A stretch of DNA of 64,000 nucleotides from Clostridium gelidum (GTDB lineage Bacteria; Bacillota; Clostridia; Clostridiales; Clostridiaceae), in NCBI RefSeq assembly GCF_019977655.1, contig NZ_AP024849.1, forward strand, positions 289,001-353,000, read 5' to 3'. Below, piece after piece: positions 1-9,315 of the stretch. Below the pieces are notes generated by a model, which searched no databases, was not told where the DNA came from, and saw only the letters and a program-made list of their open reading frames with translations. Numbering within the stretch: the stretch's first letter is position 1; each line of letters begins with the position of its first letter. A program made the position numbers and the translations under genes.

Positions 1-43
1 TGCAGAAGAACTTAAAGATGTTATTAATGTATATAAGATTTAG
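1..43 (+). CDS. 3' end of an upstream gene (partial)
   Basis: An open frame entering from the left edge encodes AEELKDVINVYKI and stops with TAG at 41-43. Only 13 residues are visible, so the product cannot be named. It is read as a gene end because the frame is open to the edge and the next gene follows co-directionally after about 90 bases. Confidence 0.35.
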   Translation, partial: AEELKDVINVYKI

Positions 44-136
44 TGAAAATTGGAATGTAATTATAGAAGATAAATGTATAATGTGTTACTATTTGTATAA
101 GGATAACTCAAAGTCTAAAGGCTAGGGGAGCTATAT

Positions 137-1354
137 ATGAATAAAAGAAGTTCTAGGAATAAGCATCACAAAAAATATCAAGAAGATGTTAAAGAAAACA
201 AGACTTATTGGAAAAATGCAATTTCAATTATTATAAGCATATTAATTATAGGTGGAGTAGGATTTTATTTTAAAAATATAAAGAGTCCAATGGATAAAAA
301 GGTTGAAGCTAATAGTAAAATAAGTGATGTAACTAAAGATATAGCTGAAGAGGAGAAAAAGGACGAAGTTATAATAAAAGAACCCGTTAAAAAGACAATT
401 TTGATTTCTTTTGCAGGAGATTTTACGTTAGGAACAGATACTAAATTCGGATATGATGGTAGTTTACCAGCAGCATTCATAAATAGTGGGAGAAAATATT
501 CCTACTTTATGCAAAACGTATCTAGCGTATTTAGCAAAGATGATTATACCTTGGTAAATTTAGAAACAACATTTACAGATTCAAATGTTAAAGCACCTAA
601 AGATGGAGATATATTTTATAACTTTAAAGGGCCAAAAGAATATGTGAATATTCTTACAACGGGATCTATTGATGGTGTTACAATATCGAATAATCATATT
701 TATGATTATGGCAAGCAAGGGATACAAGATACCATTAATGCACTGAAAGAAAATAATATTGATATATGTGGAGAAGGCTATAAAATTTTAAAAGAGATAC
801 AAGGTGTTAAATTCGGATTTTTAGGATATACAGGTTGGGAATATTCAAATGAATTAAAAACAAAAATAATTAATGATATTAGTGAATTAAAAAATCAAGG
901 AGCAGAAGTCGTTATTCCATATTTTCATTGGGGAATAGAGAGATCATATGAACCTTATGATGTTCAACAAAACTTAGCTAGATTTGCTATTGATAATGGG
1001 GCAGATGCAGTTATAGGCTCACACCCTCATGTAATTCAAAGTATGGAAAATTATAAAGGTAAACTTATAGCATATTCCATGGGAAATTTCTGTTTTGGGG
1101 GGAATTCAAATCCTCCAGATAAAAGAACATTTATACTTCAGGTTAAGGCAAATATGCAAGATGATAAGTTGGTGAACTTTGAATATAAAGTACTTCCGGC
1201 AATGGTTTCTTCAAGAAGTGATAAAAATGATTATATTCCAACGCTTGCAACTGGTGAGAATAAAACTAACATATTGAAAACATTAAATGAATTATCACCA
1301 ACCTTAAACGGGAATATTAAAGATGAATTTTTTGATATAAAAAAAGTTAATTAG
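137..1354 (+). CDS. CapA/PgsA-type poly-gamma-glutamate synthesis-like protein
   Basis: This 405-aa membrane-anchored protein has a basic N-terminus, one transmembrane helix at about residues 27-46, a charged linker, and a CapA domain from about residue 86. The CapA fold is calcineurin-like (metallophosphoesterase-type). Visible motifs are AGDFTLGTD (GD near 94), NLETTFT, SNNHIYDYG (near 185), GSHPHVIQ (near 294) and AYSMGNFCFGG. Family members are tied to poly-gamma-glutamate capsule synthesis or anchoring, but no capB/capC genes are nearby. Many clostridial CapA proteins stand alone with unknown substrate. The ATG follows an AGGGGAGC ribosome site. The gene is closed by a strong hairpin terminator, so it appears to be a single transcription unit. 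Confidence 0.85.
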   Translation: MNKRSSRNKHHKKYQEDVKENKTYWKNAISIIISILIIGGVGFYFKNIKSPMDKKVEANSKISDVTKDIAEEEKKDEVIIKEPVKKTILISFAGDFTLGTDTKFGYDGSLPAAFINSGRKYSYFMQNVSSVFSKDDYTLVNLETTFTDSNVKAPKDGDIFYNFKGPKEYVNILTTGSIDGVTISNNHIYDYGKQGIQDTINALKENNIDICGEGYKILKEIQGVKFGFLGYTGWEYSNELKTKIINDISELKNQGAEVVIPYFHWGIERSYEPYDVQQNLARFAIDNGADAVIGSHPHVIQSMENYKGKLIAYSMGNFCFGGNSNPPDKRTFILQVKANMQDDKLVNFEYKVLPAMVSSRSDKNDYIPTLATGENKTNILKTLNELSPTLNGNIKDEFFDIKKVN

Positions 1355-1370
1355 TAAATAGAGTAATATA

Positions 1371-1420
1371 AAAGGATTGTTTTAAAATGATTAAAAGTTA
1401 TTTTAAAACAATCCTTTTTA
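1371..1420 (+). terminator. intrinsic terminator after capA-like gene
   Basis: An 18-bp perfect stem (1371-1388 with 1400-1417) has an 11-base loop. It is A/T-flanked on both sides, so it could act in both directions. Confidence 0.75.
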
Positions 1421-1946
1421 TACTAACAATTGAATTGTGGTGTAGTCACCTTTGGTTTATCTTGGTTACTATTTTCTTTAGTGTGGCCTATTGTTACAAA
1501 ATTGAAAGATAAATGTAAGGATTATCAATATAACATTGATTAAAGTTGAGTTACTATACAAATATAGCAATTTAGATAAGAACTGATTTTTAATTTTGTA
1601 TTAAATAAAAATAAATTACTGAATCTATATATATTGAAATTAACAATTAACAATTGTGGAAGAAATTTTTACAGAATTTCTTGAATTTGAAATGAAGAAT
1701 CATTTTTGCAATATATCTAAGTGAATAATATTGTTTAAGAAAAAATTAATGTTTTATTAAGAGTTATATTATATTGGAAATGATATACTAAGAAGTGTTG
1801 TAGGGAAAATTATATATATAAACATTATTATGGAAGTTAAGTAATGAAATATATAAATTAAATGGAGATGTATTCAAAGATGCAAAGGAAGATTATCTTT
1901 ATGTTAACTACTTATATTATATATAAATGAAAGAAGGTTATTAATA
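1421..1946. other. gene-free A+T-rich spacer
   Basis: No plausible coding frame is seen in about 525 bases. It holds a short AACAATTAACAATTG motif near 1640-1655, similar to the AATTGTTAA iterations at about 7172-7202. The promoter of the following exporter operon should lie here, but no unambiguous -35/-10 pair stands out. Confidence 0.5.
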
Positions 1947-3386
1947 GTGGGGGTACGTTTTAAAATGCCAAAGTTAGATATTAAAAAATTAAAACCCAAA
2001 GGAATAAGTCTTAAGGGGTTAAAATTAAAAAAGAAACCGAGTAAAAAGGTAATAATATTTGGAGTGATATTTGTTATTATTGTGGCATTTATAATAGTTA
2101 AAGTAATAATGCCTAAACCAGCATTGCCAGTTAAACATACAGTTTTATCAAAAGGCAAAATAATTAATAGTATTAATGTTTTAGGTGAAATAAATAGTAA
2201 GGATACAACTAATGTATATAGTACATTAAGTAATCCTGTTAAAGAAGTTAAGGTACATGTTGGAGATAAGGTTAAGGCTGGAGATGTACTTGCAACATTA
2301 GATTCCGATAGTTTAGAAAAGGATGTAAAGCAATTAGAAGCAACTACAGTAGCAGCAGAAGCTAATGCAAAATCAGATCTTGAAAATAAAAAGAAGGCTT
2401 ACGATAATGCTTCATATTTATATGATAATAATTTGAATACTGAAATCAGAAATGCAGAAGAAGCTTTAAAATCAGCAAAGCTTAATTTAGCTGATAAGAA
2501 AAGAACACATGAAAATAATAAAGCATTATATGATGCAGATGCACTTACAAAGAATGATTTAAATAAGAGTGAAATAGAATATTCTAATGCACAATCAGAT
2601 TATGATAAAGCAGGAGTTGCAATAGAAAATGTAAAAGTTAGAGCATCACAAGATTTAGATACAGCAAAAAGCACTTATGAAGCAGCAGAAACAGCTTATA
2701 ATAATAAGAGTCAAAGAATTACTCTTGAAAAGCAACAAAGTGAATTAGAAAAGTGTGAAGTTAAAACACCTATTGATGGAACTATTACAGTAGTAAATGC
2801 TGTTGTGGGAAATCCAGGAACAGGAACTTTATTTGAAGTTGAAAATTTAGATGATATGGAAATAAAAACATCAATTAAAGAAGTAGATATAGCTAACGTT
2901 AAAGTAGGGCAAAGAACAGAAATAAAAACAGATACAACAGGTGAACTTGTTATTGCAGGTGAAATTGTAAGCGTTAGTCCATCAGCAAAAAAAGGAGGAT
3001 CAACTCCAATAAAAGCTGATAGTCAATCAACTAGCAGTAGCAGTGATACTGGTTTTGAAACAAAAATTAAAATTAATGATATAAATGAAAATATGAAACC
3101 TGGAATGAGTGCAAGAGTAAATGTTATTTTAAACGAAAAATCAGATATTTATACAATTGCATCAGATTCCATAGTTCAAAATGAAAATGGTAAAAGTATA
3201 TATGTAGCAGAAAAAAGTGGCGAAAAGATAAATGAATATATAATTAAAGAATTACCAATAGAAACAGGACTAGAATCTGACTTTAATGTAGAGATTTCAG
3301 GTGAAGGAATTACAGATGGAATTATTATAATTGATGATCCTTTAACTTCTAAAGTTGGAGATAAGATTCAAATAAATGAGGGGTGA
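1947..3386 (+). CDS. HlyD/MacA-type membrane fusion (adaptor) protein of an ABC exporter
   Basis: This 479-aa adaptor has a lysine-rich cytoplasmic N-terminus and one membrane anchor at about residues 34-53 (VIIFGVIFVIIVAFIIVKVI). A lipoyl/biotinyl-like half-motif follows (VKEVKVHVGDKVKAGDVLATL), then a long alpha-helical hairpin of about residues 125-270. The second lipoyl half (KCEVKTPIDGTITVVNAVVG) and beta-barrel regions come next, with a Ser-rich insert near 355-370. It should couple the ATPase/permease pair encoded directly downstream to export across the cell envelope, as MacA does for MacB. The GTG at 1947 has AAGAAGG 9 bases upstream. The in-frame ATG at 1965 is an alternative start. 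The stop overlaps the start region of the ATPase gene. Confidence 0.88.
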   Translation: MGVRFKMPKLDIKKLKPKGISLKGLKLKKKPSKKVIIFGVIFVIIVAFIIVKVIMPKPALPVKHTVLSKGKIINSINVLGEINSKDTTNVYSTLSNPVKEVKVHVGDKVKAGDVLATLDSDSLEKDVKQLEATTVAAEANAKSDLENKKKAYDNASYLYDNNLNTEIRNAEEALKSAKLNLADKKRTHENNKALYDADALTKNDLNKSEIEYSNAQSDYDKAGVAIENVKVRASQDLDTAKSTYEAAETAYNNKSQRITLEKQQSELEKCEVKTPIDGTITVVNAVVGNPGTGTLFEVENLDDMEIKTSIKEVDIANVKVGQRTEIKTDTTGELVIAGEIVSVSPSAKKGGSTPIKADSQSTSSSSDTGFETKIKINDINENMKPGMSARVNVILNEKSDIYTIASDSIVQNENGKSIYVAEKSGEKINEYIIKELPIETGLESDFNVEISGEGITDGIIIIDDPLTSKVGDKIQINEG

Positions 3387-3391
3387 GTTTT

Positions 3392-4129
3392 TTGAAACGG
3401 AATATAATAGAGATGAAAAATATCGTTAAAAGCTTTTATATAGGAACTCCCAATCAATTAAATATTTTGAAGAATATTGATATAACAATAAAAGAAGGTG
3501 AGTTTGTAGCTATTGTAGGAGCATCTGGTTCTGGGAAAAGTACATTAATGAATATTATAGGAGCTCTTGATAGGCAGACTTCAGGAACGTATATTTTAGA
3601 TGAATCTAATGTGGAAGAAGTATCGGATAATGGATTATCAGAAATACGTAATAGGAAGATAGGTTTTGTATTTCAAACTTTTAATTTAATACCTAGGAGT
3701 ACTGCACTAAAAAATGTTGAGTTACCAATGCTTTATGCAGGGATGGGTAGAAAAGAAAGATTAGAGAAAGCTGAAAAATTACTACAACTTGTTGGGATGG
3801 AAGACAGAATGACACATGTACCAAATGAATTATCAGGTGGACAAAAACAAAGAGTTGCAATTGCACGTGCACTTGCAAATGAACCAAGTATAATACTCGC
3901 AGATGAACCAACAGGGGCACTTGATTCTTCAACAGGAAGATTAGTTATGGATTTATTTCATAAGGTTCATGAATTAGAAGGGAAAACTATAGTATTCATA
4001 ACTCATAATCAGGAACTTGCAGCGGAAACTGAACGAATTATAACATTAAAGGATGGAAAGATAGTATCAGAACAATATAACAGTAAATACGTTAGAAAAT
4101 TTCCAGTTGGTGAAAAAATATGTTTATAA
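3392..4129 (+). CDS. ABC exporter ATPase, MacB/LolD type
   Basis: This is a complete nucleotide-binding domain of about 245 aa: Walker A GASGSGKS (near residue 43), Q-loop FVFQTFNLIPRST, signature LSGGQKQR (near 147), Walker B ILADEPTGALD and the H-loop VFITHN. It belongs to the MacB/LolD/FtsE-type exporter class. The TTG at 3392 is preferred because GAGGGGTGA lies 5-6 bases upstream; an in-frame GTG at 3383 sits inside that ribosome site. The stop overlaps the permease start, implying translational coupling. The likely complex is adaptor, ATPase and FtsX-type permease. Substrates of such clostridial systems include peptides and antibiotics, but none can be deduced here. Confidence 0.93.
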   Translation: MKRNIIEMKNIVKSFYIGTPNQLNILKNIDITIKEGEFVAIVGASGSGKSTLMNIIGALDRQTSGTYILDESNVEEVSDNGLSEIRNRKIGFVFQTFNLIPRSTALKNVELPMLYAGMGRKERLEKAEKLLQLVGMEDRMTHVPNELSGGQKQRVAIARALANEPSIILADEPTGALDSSTGRLVMDLFHKVHELEGKTIVFITHNQELAAETERIITLKDGKIVSEQYNSKYVRKFPVGEKICL

Positions 4130-5388
4130 AAGAAAATATATTACTTGCAATAGCAGGTATACGATCAAGTAAAATGCGTTCACTCTTAACTATGCTTGGA
4201 ATTATAATAGGAATATCATCTGTTATAGGAATTGTTTCTATAGGAAGTGCAATTACATCAGCATTTACAGGTGAATTAGATAAAATGGGTGCTAATAATA
4301 TGCAAGTTTATATAAGGGAAAGAAGTGAAGAAGGTTCTGAAGGAGGACGATCACGTAAGGAGCCAGAAGATAGTGATCTTATGACATTGGATCAAATAAA
4401 TTCAATTCAGGACGCATTTTCAGATAGAATTAGCAGCCTAAGTATATCATCACAACAGGGCAACGGGAAAGTTAAGGATGGTTATTTATATGCGAATATA
4501 ACAACTACAGGCGTAAATGAAGGATTTAAAGATGTTAATAATGTAAAGATGATTAGTGGAAGATTTATTTCTAGTAAAGATGTTAAAGGTCTGAAAAAAA
4601 CAGCTGTGGTTTCAGAGAAACTTGTCAATAATATCTTTAAAGGAAAGTCTGACCCTATAGGTAAAGAGATTAAAGTTTATATAGAAGATAATATTGAGAC
4701 ATATATTATTGCAGGGGTATATAAATATGAAGCACCTTCATTTCTAGAAGGTGGAGGCAATACAGCAAAAGAAAAAGATATACAAACTAATATATATATT
4801 CCAATAACAACAGCAAAAGTAGATAAAAAAAATAAAAATTATTCTTATTTTATGATTAAACCTAGTACGACTACTGATCAAGATAAGCTTGTTAAAGATG
4901 TAAAAAAGTATACAGAAAAGTTATACAAGAATAATAAAAATTGGGAACTTGAAGTTTCCAATCTTAAGAATCAAGCAGAATCTATTACATCAGTCCTTGG
5001 TAAGATTTCAATGGGTATATCTGTAATTGCAGCCATATCATTACTTGTAGGTGGAATAGGAGTAATGAATATAATGCTTGTATCTGTTACAGAAAGAACA
5101 AGGGAAATTGGTACAAGAAAAGCTCTTGGAGCTAAAAGCAGTCATATAAAAATGCAATTTATAATTGAATCAGTTATAATATGTTCAATTGGAGGAACAA
5201 TAGGTATAGTACTTGGAATAGGAATGGGCATAATAGCATGTATAGTATTAAAGTCACCTATATCAATATCCATTCCAACAATTATAATAAGCTTTACTTT
5301 CTCAATGGCAATTGGAGTATTTTTTGGATATTATCCAGCTAAAAAGGCAGCAAGCCTTGATCCAATTGAAGCTTTAAGGTATGAATAG
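4120..5388 (+). CDS. MacB-like FtsX-domain ABC permease
   Basis: This 422-aa permease has an N-terminal membrane helix (about residues 19-46) and a large extracytoplasmic MacB-type core (about 47-285). Three C-terminal helices follow in an FtsX domain, with MNIMLVSVTERTREIGTRKA as the typical coupling segment and YPAKKAASLDPIEALRYE at the end. This is the half-transporter partner of the upstream ATPase; two copies would form the membrane unit. It overlaps the ATPase gene by 10 bases and ends the three-gene operon. Confidence 0.93.
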   Translation: MFIKENILLAIAGIRSSKMRSLLTMLGIIIGISSVIGIVSIGSAITSAFTGELDKMGANNMQVYIRERSEEGSEGGRSRKEPEDSDLMTLDQINSIQDAFSDRISSLSISSQQGNGKVKDGYLYANITTTGVNEGFKDVNNVKMISGRFISSKDVKGLKKTAVVSEKLVNNIFKGKSDPIGKEIKVYIEDNIETYIIAGVYKYEAPSFLEGGGNTAKEKDIQTNIYIPITTAKVDKKNKNYSYFMIKPSTTTDQDKLVKDVKKYTEKLYKNNKNWELEVSNLKNQAESITSVLGKISMGISVIAAISLLVGGIGVMNIMLVSVTERTREIGTRKALGAKSSHIKMQFIIESVIICSIGGTIGIVLGIGMGIIACIVLKSPISISIPTIIISFTFSMAIGVFFGYYPAKKAASLDPIEALRYE

Positions 5389-5472
5389 TCACATAAAAGA
5401 AAATAATAGATTTAAGATTCATATATATTTTTTTGAAGCGTCTAATAAAAATAAATAATATGAAATAAGAAG

Positions 5473-5521
5473 ATGATTAGCTTAGAAGGAGTTTGAAAAT
5501 TATTCTAAGTTAATCATTTTA
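5473..5521 (+). terminator. hairpin terminator after MacAB-like operon
   Basis: A 15-bp stem (5473-5487 with 5503-5517, one mismatch) is followed by TTTTATTTAT. Confidence 0.65.
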
Positions 5522-5606
5522 TTTATAATAAAATATTTTTTATAAGCTTAAATACTTCTTTTATTATTTTAATCACATAGAAAGTTGATAAAGTTACTAA
5601 TATTTA

Positions 5607-5634
5607 TTGACAAGAGATTTTAACCATGTATAAT
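5607..5634 (+). promoter_or_regulatory. sigma-A promoter of the SAM-riboswitch operon
   Basis: TTGACA (5607-5612), a 16-base spacer and TATAAT (5629-5634) form a consensus promoter. Transcription would begin about 30 bases ahead of the S-box aptamer. Confidence 0.8.
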
Positions 5635-5669
5635 TAATATTATTAAATTAAATATTTAAATAAGCTAAT

Positions 5670-5783
5670 CTTATTAAGAGTGGTGGAGGGACTGGCCCTT
5701 TGAAACCCGGCAACCTGAAAAAAATTTCATGTGAATTTTTTCGTTGGTGCTAAATCCTGCAAGAGAATATCTTGAAAAATGAG
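5670..5783 (+). promoter_or_regulatory. SAM-I (S-box) riboswitch aptamer
   Basis: The S-box core is clear: AGAGTGGTGGAGGGACTGGC, then CCTTTGAAACCCGGCAACC, a variable P3 arm, GGTGCTAAATCCTGC, and closure of P1 by AATGAG (5778-5783) pairing with CTTATT (5670-5675). This family binds S-adenosylmethionine and turns transcription off by allowing a downstream terminator to form. It precedes two PLP-dependent methionine/cysteine enzymes, which fits feedback control of methionine synthesis. Confidence 0.96.
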
Positions 5784-5823
5784 AGGAAAATTAAGTTTAT
5801 TAGAACTTATGTTATGACGATAG

Positions 5824-5855
5824 AGTCACTTCTTATTTTAGAAGTGGCTTTTTTT
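5824..5855 (+). terminator. riboswitch-controlled terminator
   Basis: A 9-bp stem (5824-5832 with 5841-5849) ends in a run of T. It lies 40 bases after the S-box aptamer and 80 bases before the gene, as expected for the expression platform. Upstream sequence after P1 would supply the anti-terminator. Confidence 0.85.
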
Positions 5856-5935
5856 AATATTTTTTTCTAAGGTATTAAAATGTATTAAAAGTAACAAATT
5901 AAGCATTAAGCAAAAAATAAGAGGGAGGCAAAAAA

Positions 5936-7093
5936 ATGACTTTAAAAAAATCTTTTGAAACAATTGCAGTTAGTGGAGTATCAGGTGGAGATAAAGCTAC
6001 AGGTGCAATAAGTTTTCCAATATACCAATCAGCTACATTTAAGCATCATGGACTTAATAATAGTACAGGATATGATTATTCTAGGGCTCAAAATCCAACA
6101 AGGGAAGAAGCTGAAAAAACATTAGCTGTTTTAGAAGGCGGAAAAGAAGCAATAGGGTTTTCTTCGGGAGTTTCAGCAATTACTGCCTGTATACATCTAT
6201 TTAAAAGTGGAGACAATATAATTTTATCTGACGATTTGTATGGAGGGACATACAGATTATTCGAAGAAACTTATAAAGATTTTGGGTTACAAGCTATATT
6301 TGTTGATACAACAAATACTAAAAATATAACAGCTGCTATAAATGAAAATACAAAAGCTATATTCATAGAGACACCTTCTAATCCAATGATGAAGGTAACT
6401 GATATAAGAGCAGTAGCAAAAATAGCAAAGGAAAATAAGTTGCTAGTAATTGTAGATAATACTTTTTTGACACCTTATTATCAAAAACCATTAGAATTAG
6501 GTGCTGATTTGGTAATTCATAGTGGAACTAAATTTTTAGGTGGGCATCATGATTTATTAGCTGGATTTATAGTAGGAAATGATGAACAGATTTTACAAAG
6601 ATTAAGACGAATTCATATGTCTACTGGGGCAACATTATCTCCGTTTGATTCATGGTTAATTTTAAGAGGAATTAAAACATTACATATTAGATTAGATAGA
6701 GCACAAGAAAATTCAATAAAAATAGCAAAATTTTTAGAAAGTAATTCTAACATAGAGAAAGTTTATTATGTAGGATTAGAAAACTTTGAAGGCTATGAAT
6801 TGAATAAAAAACAATCAACAGGTTTTGGGGCAACATTATCTTTCAGAGTTAAGGATAAAAAAATAGTACCTAAAATTTTAGAAAGTGTTAAAGTAATAAG
6901 ATTTGCAGAAAGTTTAGGTGGAGTAGAAACATTAATAACATATCCAATAACTCAAACTCACTCAGAAATTCCAGAAGATATTAAGAAGAGATTAGGAGTA
7001 GATGAATATTTACTTAGACTATCAGTTGGTATAGAAAATATAGATGACTTAATAAAAGACTTGGAAAATGCGATTAATTCAGTTAAGAGTTAA
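5936..7093 (+). CDS. PLP-dependent transsulfuration enzyme, probable cystathionine gamma-synthase
   Basis: This 385-aa Cys/Met-metabolism PLP enzyme is full length. Motifs are YDYSRAQNPTREEAEKTLA, the PLP phosphate/ring region SSGVSAITACIH, ETPSNPMMKVTD, the VDNTF aspartate that binds the pyridine nitrogen, the Schiff-base lysine in HSGTKFLGGHHD (near 198) and LRLSVGIENIDDL at the C-terminus. Position as first gene behind a SAM riboswitch suggests methionine biosynthesis, joining an activated homoserine to cysteine. Synthase and lyase members are hard to separate by sequence alone, so the exact reaction is inferred. GAGGGAGG gives a strong ribosome site. The next gene is a paralogue and probably the lyase step. 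Confidence 0.85.
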   Translation: MTLKKSFETIAVSGVSGGDKATGAISFPIYQSATFKHHGLNNSTGYDYSRAQNPTREEAEKTLAVLEGGKEAIGFSSGVSAITACIHLFKSGDNIILSDDLYGGTYRLFEETYKDFGLQAIFVDTTNTKNITAAINENTKAIFIETPSNPMMKVTDIRAVAKIAKENKLLVIVDNTFLTPYYQKPLELGADLVIHSGTKFLGGHHDLLAGFIVGNDEQILQRLRRIHMSTGATLSPFDSWLILRGIKTLHIRLDRAQENSIKIAKFLESNSNIEKVYYVGLENFEGYELNKKQSTGFGATLSFRVKDKKIVPKILESVKVIRFAESLGGVETLITYPITQTHSEIPEDIKKRLGVDEYLLRLSVGIENIDDLIKDLENAINSVKS

Positions 7094-7223
7094 GAGTTTT
7101 GGTGGAAAAGCCAACGGCTTTTCAAAAATAAAATATATTTTAAAAGAATTTACGCAGTAAATTCATCATTAATTGTTAACTGTTAATTACAAATTGTTAA
7201 TTGAATAAAGAGGGGTGTAAATT
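7094..7223 (+). repeat. small-hairpin and AATTGTTAA repeat spacer
   Basis: The spacer between the two paralogous PLP genes has two small hairpins, GAAAAGCC/GGCTTTTC (about 7107-7125) and GAATTTA/TAAATTC (about 7146-7164). A cluster of ATTGTTAA-like iterations follows near 7172-7202. It has no coding frame. It could attenuate expression of the second gene or be repeat debris. Confidence 0.45.
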
Positions 7224-8360
7224 ATGAATTTTGGAACTAAATTAATACATGCAAGCGGGGAACTAGATCCTACAACAGGTTCGGTAAGTACTCCAATATA
7301 TCAAACATCAACATTTCATCAATTTGATATAAATAATTTTGGTAAATATGATTATTCAAGATCAGGAAATCCAACTAGAGAAGTAGTAGAAAAGTTAATA
7401 GCAGAACTTGAAGGTGGAGAATGTGGTTTTGCATTTGCTTCAGGTATGGCGGCTATTTGTTCTGTATTATCAATATTTTCAGCAGGGGATAACATTGTAA
7501 TTTGTGGTGATGTATATGGTGGAGCATATAGGGCCGCAACAAAATTATTTTCAAGATTTAATATTGAATTTACCTTTGTAGATGCAACCAATATTGAAGA
7601 AATAAAAAATGCTTTCAAGGAAAATACAAAGGGACTTTATTTAGAAACTCCTTCAAACCCATTATTAAAGGTCACAGATTTAAGAGCTGCTAGTAAAATA
7701 GCTAAGGAAAATGGAGTAATTACAATAGTAGATAACTCATTTATGTCACCATATCTACAAAGACCATTAGAACTTGGTGCAGATATAGTAGTTCATAGTG
7801 CAACTAAATTCTTAGGGGGACATAGCGATGTGTTGGCTGGACTTGTTGTAACTAAGACAAAGGAACTTGGGGATAGGGTTTATCAAATACAAAATACCTT
7901 TGGAGCTGTACTTGGACCGCAAGATTCATGGCTTTTGATTAGAGGAATTAAAACTTTAAAAATTAGATTAGATGTAATGCAAAAAAGTGCTCAAAAGTTG
8001 GCACAGTGGCTTGAATCAAGAGAAGAAGTTGAGAAAGTTTATTACCTTGGACTACAATCAATGGAAGGAAGAGAAGTGCATTTAGAACAAGCAGATGGTG
8101 CAGGTGCAGTTTTATCCTTTAAGTTTAAGACTTTAGAAAGAACTACAATTTTCTTGAACAGTGTAAAAAATGTAGCAGTGGCAGTAAGCTTAGGTAGTGT
8201 CGAAACTATAGTTTCATATCCAGCTAAAATGAGTCATGCATCAATTCCAAAAGAAGAAAGAGAACAACTTGGAATTACAGATACATTAATAAGAGTATCG
8301 GTAGGTCTTGAGGATATAGAGGATTTAATAGAATCATTTAAAGAAGCGATTGAAAAATAA
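7224..8360 (+). CDS. PLP-dependent transsulfuration enzyme, probable cystathionine beta-lyase or gamma-lyase
   Basis: This 378-aa paralogue of the preceding enzyme has the same architecture: YDYSRSGNPTREVVEKLIA, FASGMAAICSVLS, ETPSNPLLKVTD, VDNSF, the PLP lysine in HSATKFLGGHSDVLAG (near 194), and IRVSVGLEDIEDLIESF. As second gene of a SAM-riboswitch operon it most likely cleaves cystathionine to homocysteine. Gamma-lyase or homocysteine-related activity cannot be excluded from sequence. The start is supported by GAGGGGTG 8 bases upstream. It is closed by a strong terminator. Confidence 0.85.
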   Translation: MNFGTKLIHASGELDPTTGSVSTPIYQTSTFHQFDINNFGKYDYSRSGNPTREVVEKLIAELEGGECGFAFASGMAAICSVLSIFSAGDNIVICGDVYGGAYRAATKLFSRFNIEFTFVDATNIEEIKNAFKENTKGLYLETPSNPLLKVTDLRAASKIAKENGVITIVDNSFMSPYLQRPLELGADIVVHSATKFLGGHSDVLAGLVVTKTKELGDRVYQIQNTFGAVLGPQDSWLLIRGIKTLKIRLDVMQKSAQKLAQWLESREEVEKVYYLGLQSMEGREVHLEQADGAGAVLSFKFKTLERTTIFLNSVKNVAVAVSLGSVETIVSYPAKMSHASIPKEEREQLGITDTLIRVSVGLEDIEDLIESFKEAIEK

Positions 8361-8400
8361 GACATTTATTTCTATCATTTTGAATTAGCCTAAATAAAGG

Positions 8401-8446
8401 AATCAGAGAAAGTTAATATATAAATAACTTTCTCTGATTTTTTTTT
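8401..8446 (+). terminator. strong intrinsic terminator
   Basis: A perfect 15-bp stem (8401-8415 with 8425-8439) with a 9-base loop runs into a T tract (8437-8446). Confidence 0.92.
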
Positions 8447-8553
8447 ATCTAAAGATAAATTATCTAAAGTTCAAGGACTAAACACACCATTTAATTTTTT
8501 ATTTGAAACATTTTCTCTTTTTTAGTGTAATAGTTATTGTAGTACATGTATTA

Positions 8554-8753
8554 GGCACAATCAAAAAAACAACAAGTCCATCTGCCAGAAAAGTTCCGTA
8601 TTGTAGCACAGCTACTCTTTTCTAATGTGCCCATTTTCCATCATCCTGCATCAGTAAAATACCATAATAGGCCCACTATGATGGCACTTTACTTCCTTGC
8701 CTGATGAAAAATATTCATGGCAGTTTTGGACTTGTTATTTATTTTCATGTGCC
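8554..8753. mobile_element. 200-bp imperfect palindrome with terminal inverted repeats (MITE-like or structured RNA)
   Basis: The left end GGCACAATCAAAAAAACAAC continues with AAGTCCATCTGCCA. It matches the reverse complement of the right end, which reads GGCACATGAAAATAAATAAC then AAGTCCAAAACTGCCA. Internal hairpins are GTAGC/GCTAC and CCATCAT/ATGATGG. The element is flanked by TTA on each side (8551-8553 and 8754-8756), a candidate 3-bp target duplication. The right-hand TTA is also the stop codon of the minus-strand marR gene. No coding frame exists inside. It may be a non-autonomous transposon or a folded RNA. Confidence 0.65.
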
Positions 8754-9239
8754 TTAATTTAATTTTTTTAATATAGTTATTAAGTTTGATATAGAATCAC
8801 TTAACATAGTTACTTCATCATCAGAAAGTGGTGATATTTTTTCAACAAATGAATTACAAATAGCAACACGAAAAGCATCCAATAATGTACGAGCTTTTGT
8901 AGTTAATTCTACTCTAAGAATTCTTCTGTCTTTGGAGTCTGGATATCTATCAACTAATCCATAAGAAATCAAATTATCTATAATAGGAGTCATATTGGAT
9001 TTTGATATATTTAGATTATCTGCTATTTGTGAAATTGGAGATGAATTGGAGTCAGCAAGATAAAAAATAACCCTAACATGTGAAGGGGGAATAGAACATT
9101 CTGAAATACAATTTTCCATTTTTTTCATTGGTGAATGAAAACTTTTAGCTATATCATTTTCTCTAAGTACATTATTTTGAATAATCCATAAAAAGTTTAC
9201 TAAGGAATCCGCGACTTTAAATAAATTATCTTTATCCAT
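8754..9239 (-). CDS. MarR-family transcriptional regulator
   Basis: This 161-aa winged-helix regulator has the DNA-binding helices near residues 65-90 (SPISQIADNLNISKSNMTPIIDNLISYGL) and the wing DRYPDSKDRRILRVELT with the family's D-x-R-D/R-R pattern. It is transcribed divergently from the RND efflux operon, with a palindrome over that operon's promoter, so it is the likely repressor of the pump. The effector is unknown. The stop codon abuts the palindromic element at 8554-8753. Confidence 0.9.
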   Translation of the reverse strand: MDKDNLFKVADSLVNFLWIIQNNVLRENDIAKSFHSPMKKMENCISECSIPPSHVRVIFYLADSNSSPISQIADNLNISKSNMTPIIDNLISYGLVDRYPDSKDRRILRVELTTKARTLLDAFRVAICNSFVEKISPLSDDEVTMLSDSISNLITILKKLN

Positions 9240-9315
9240 ATTAAAACAAATCCTTCCTATGATAATATGACTAAATTATAAACTATTAATAATTTGAAAA
9301 CAAGGGGAAAAGTTA

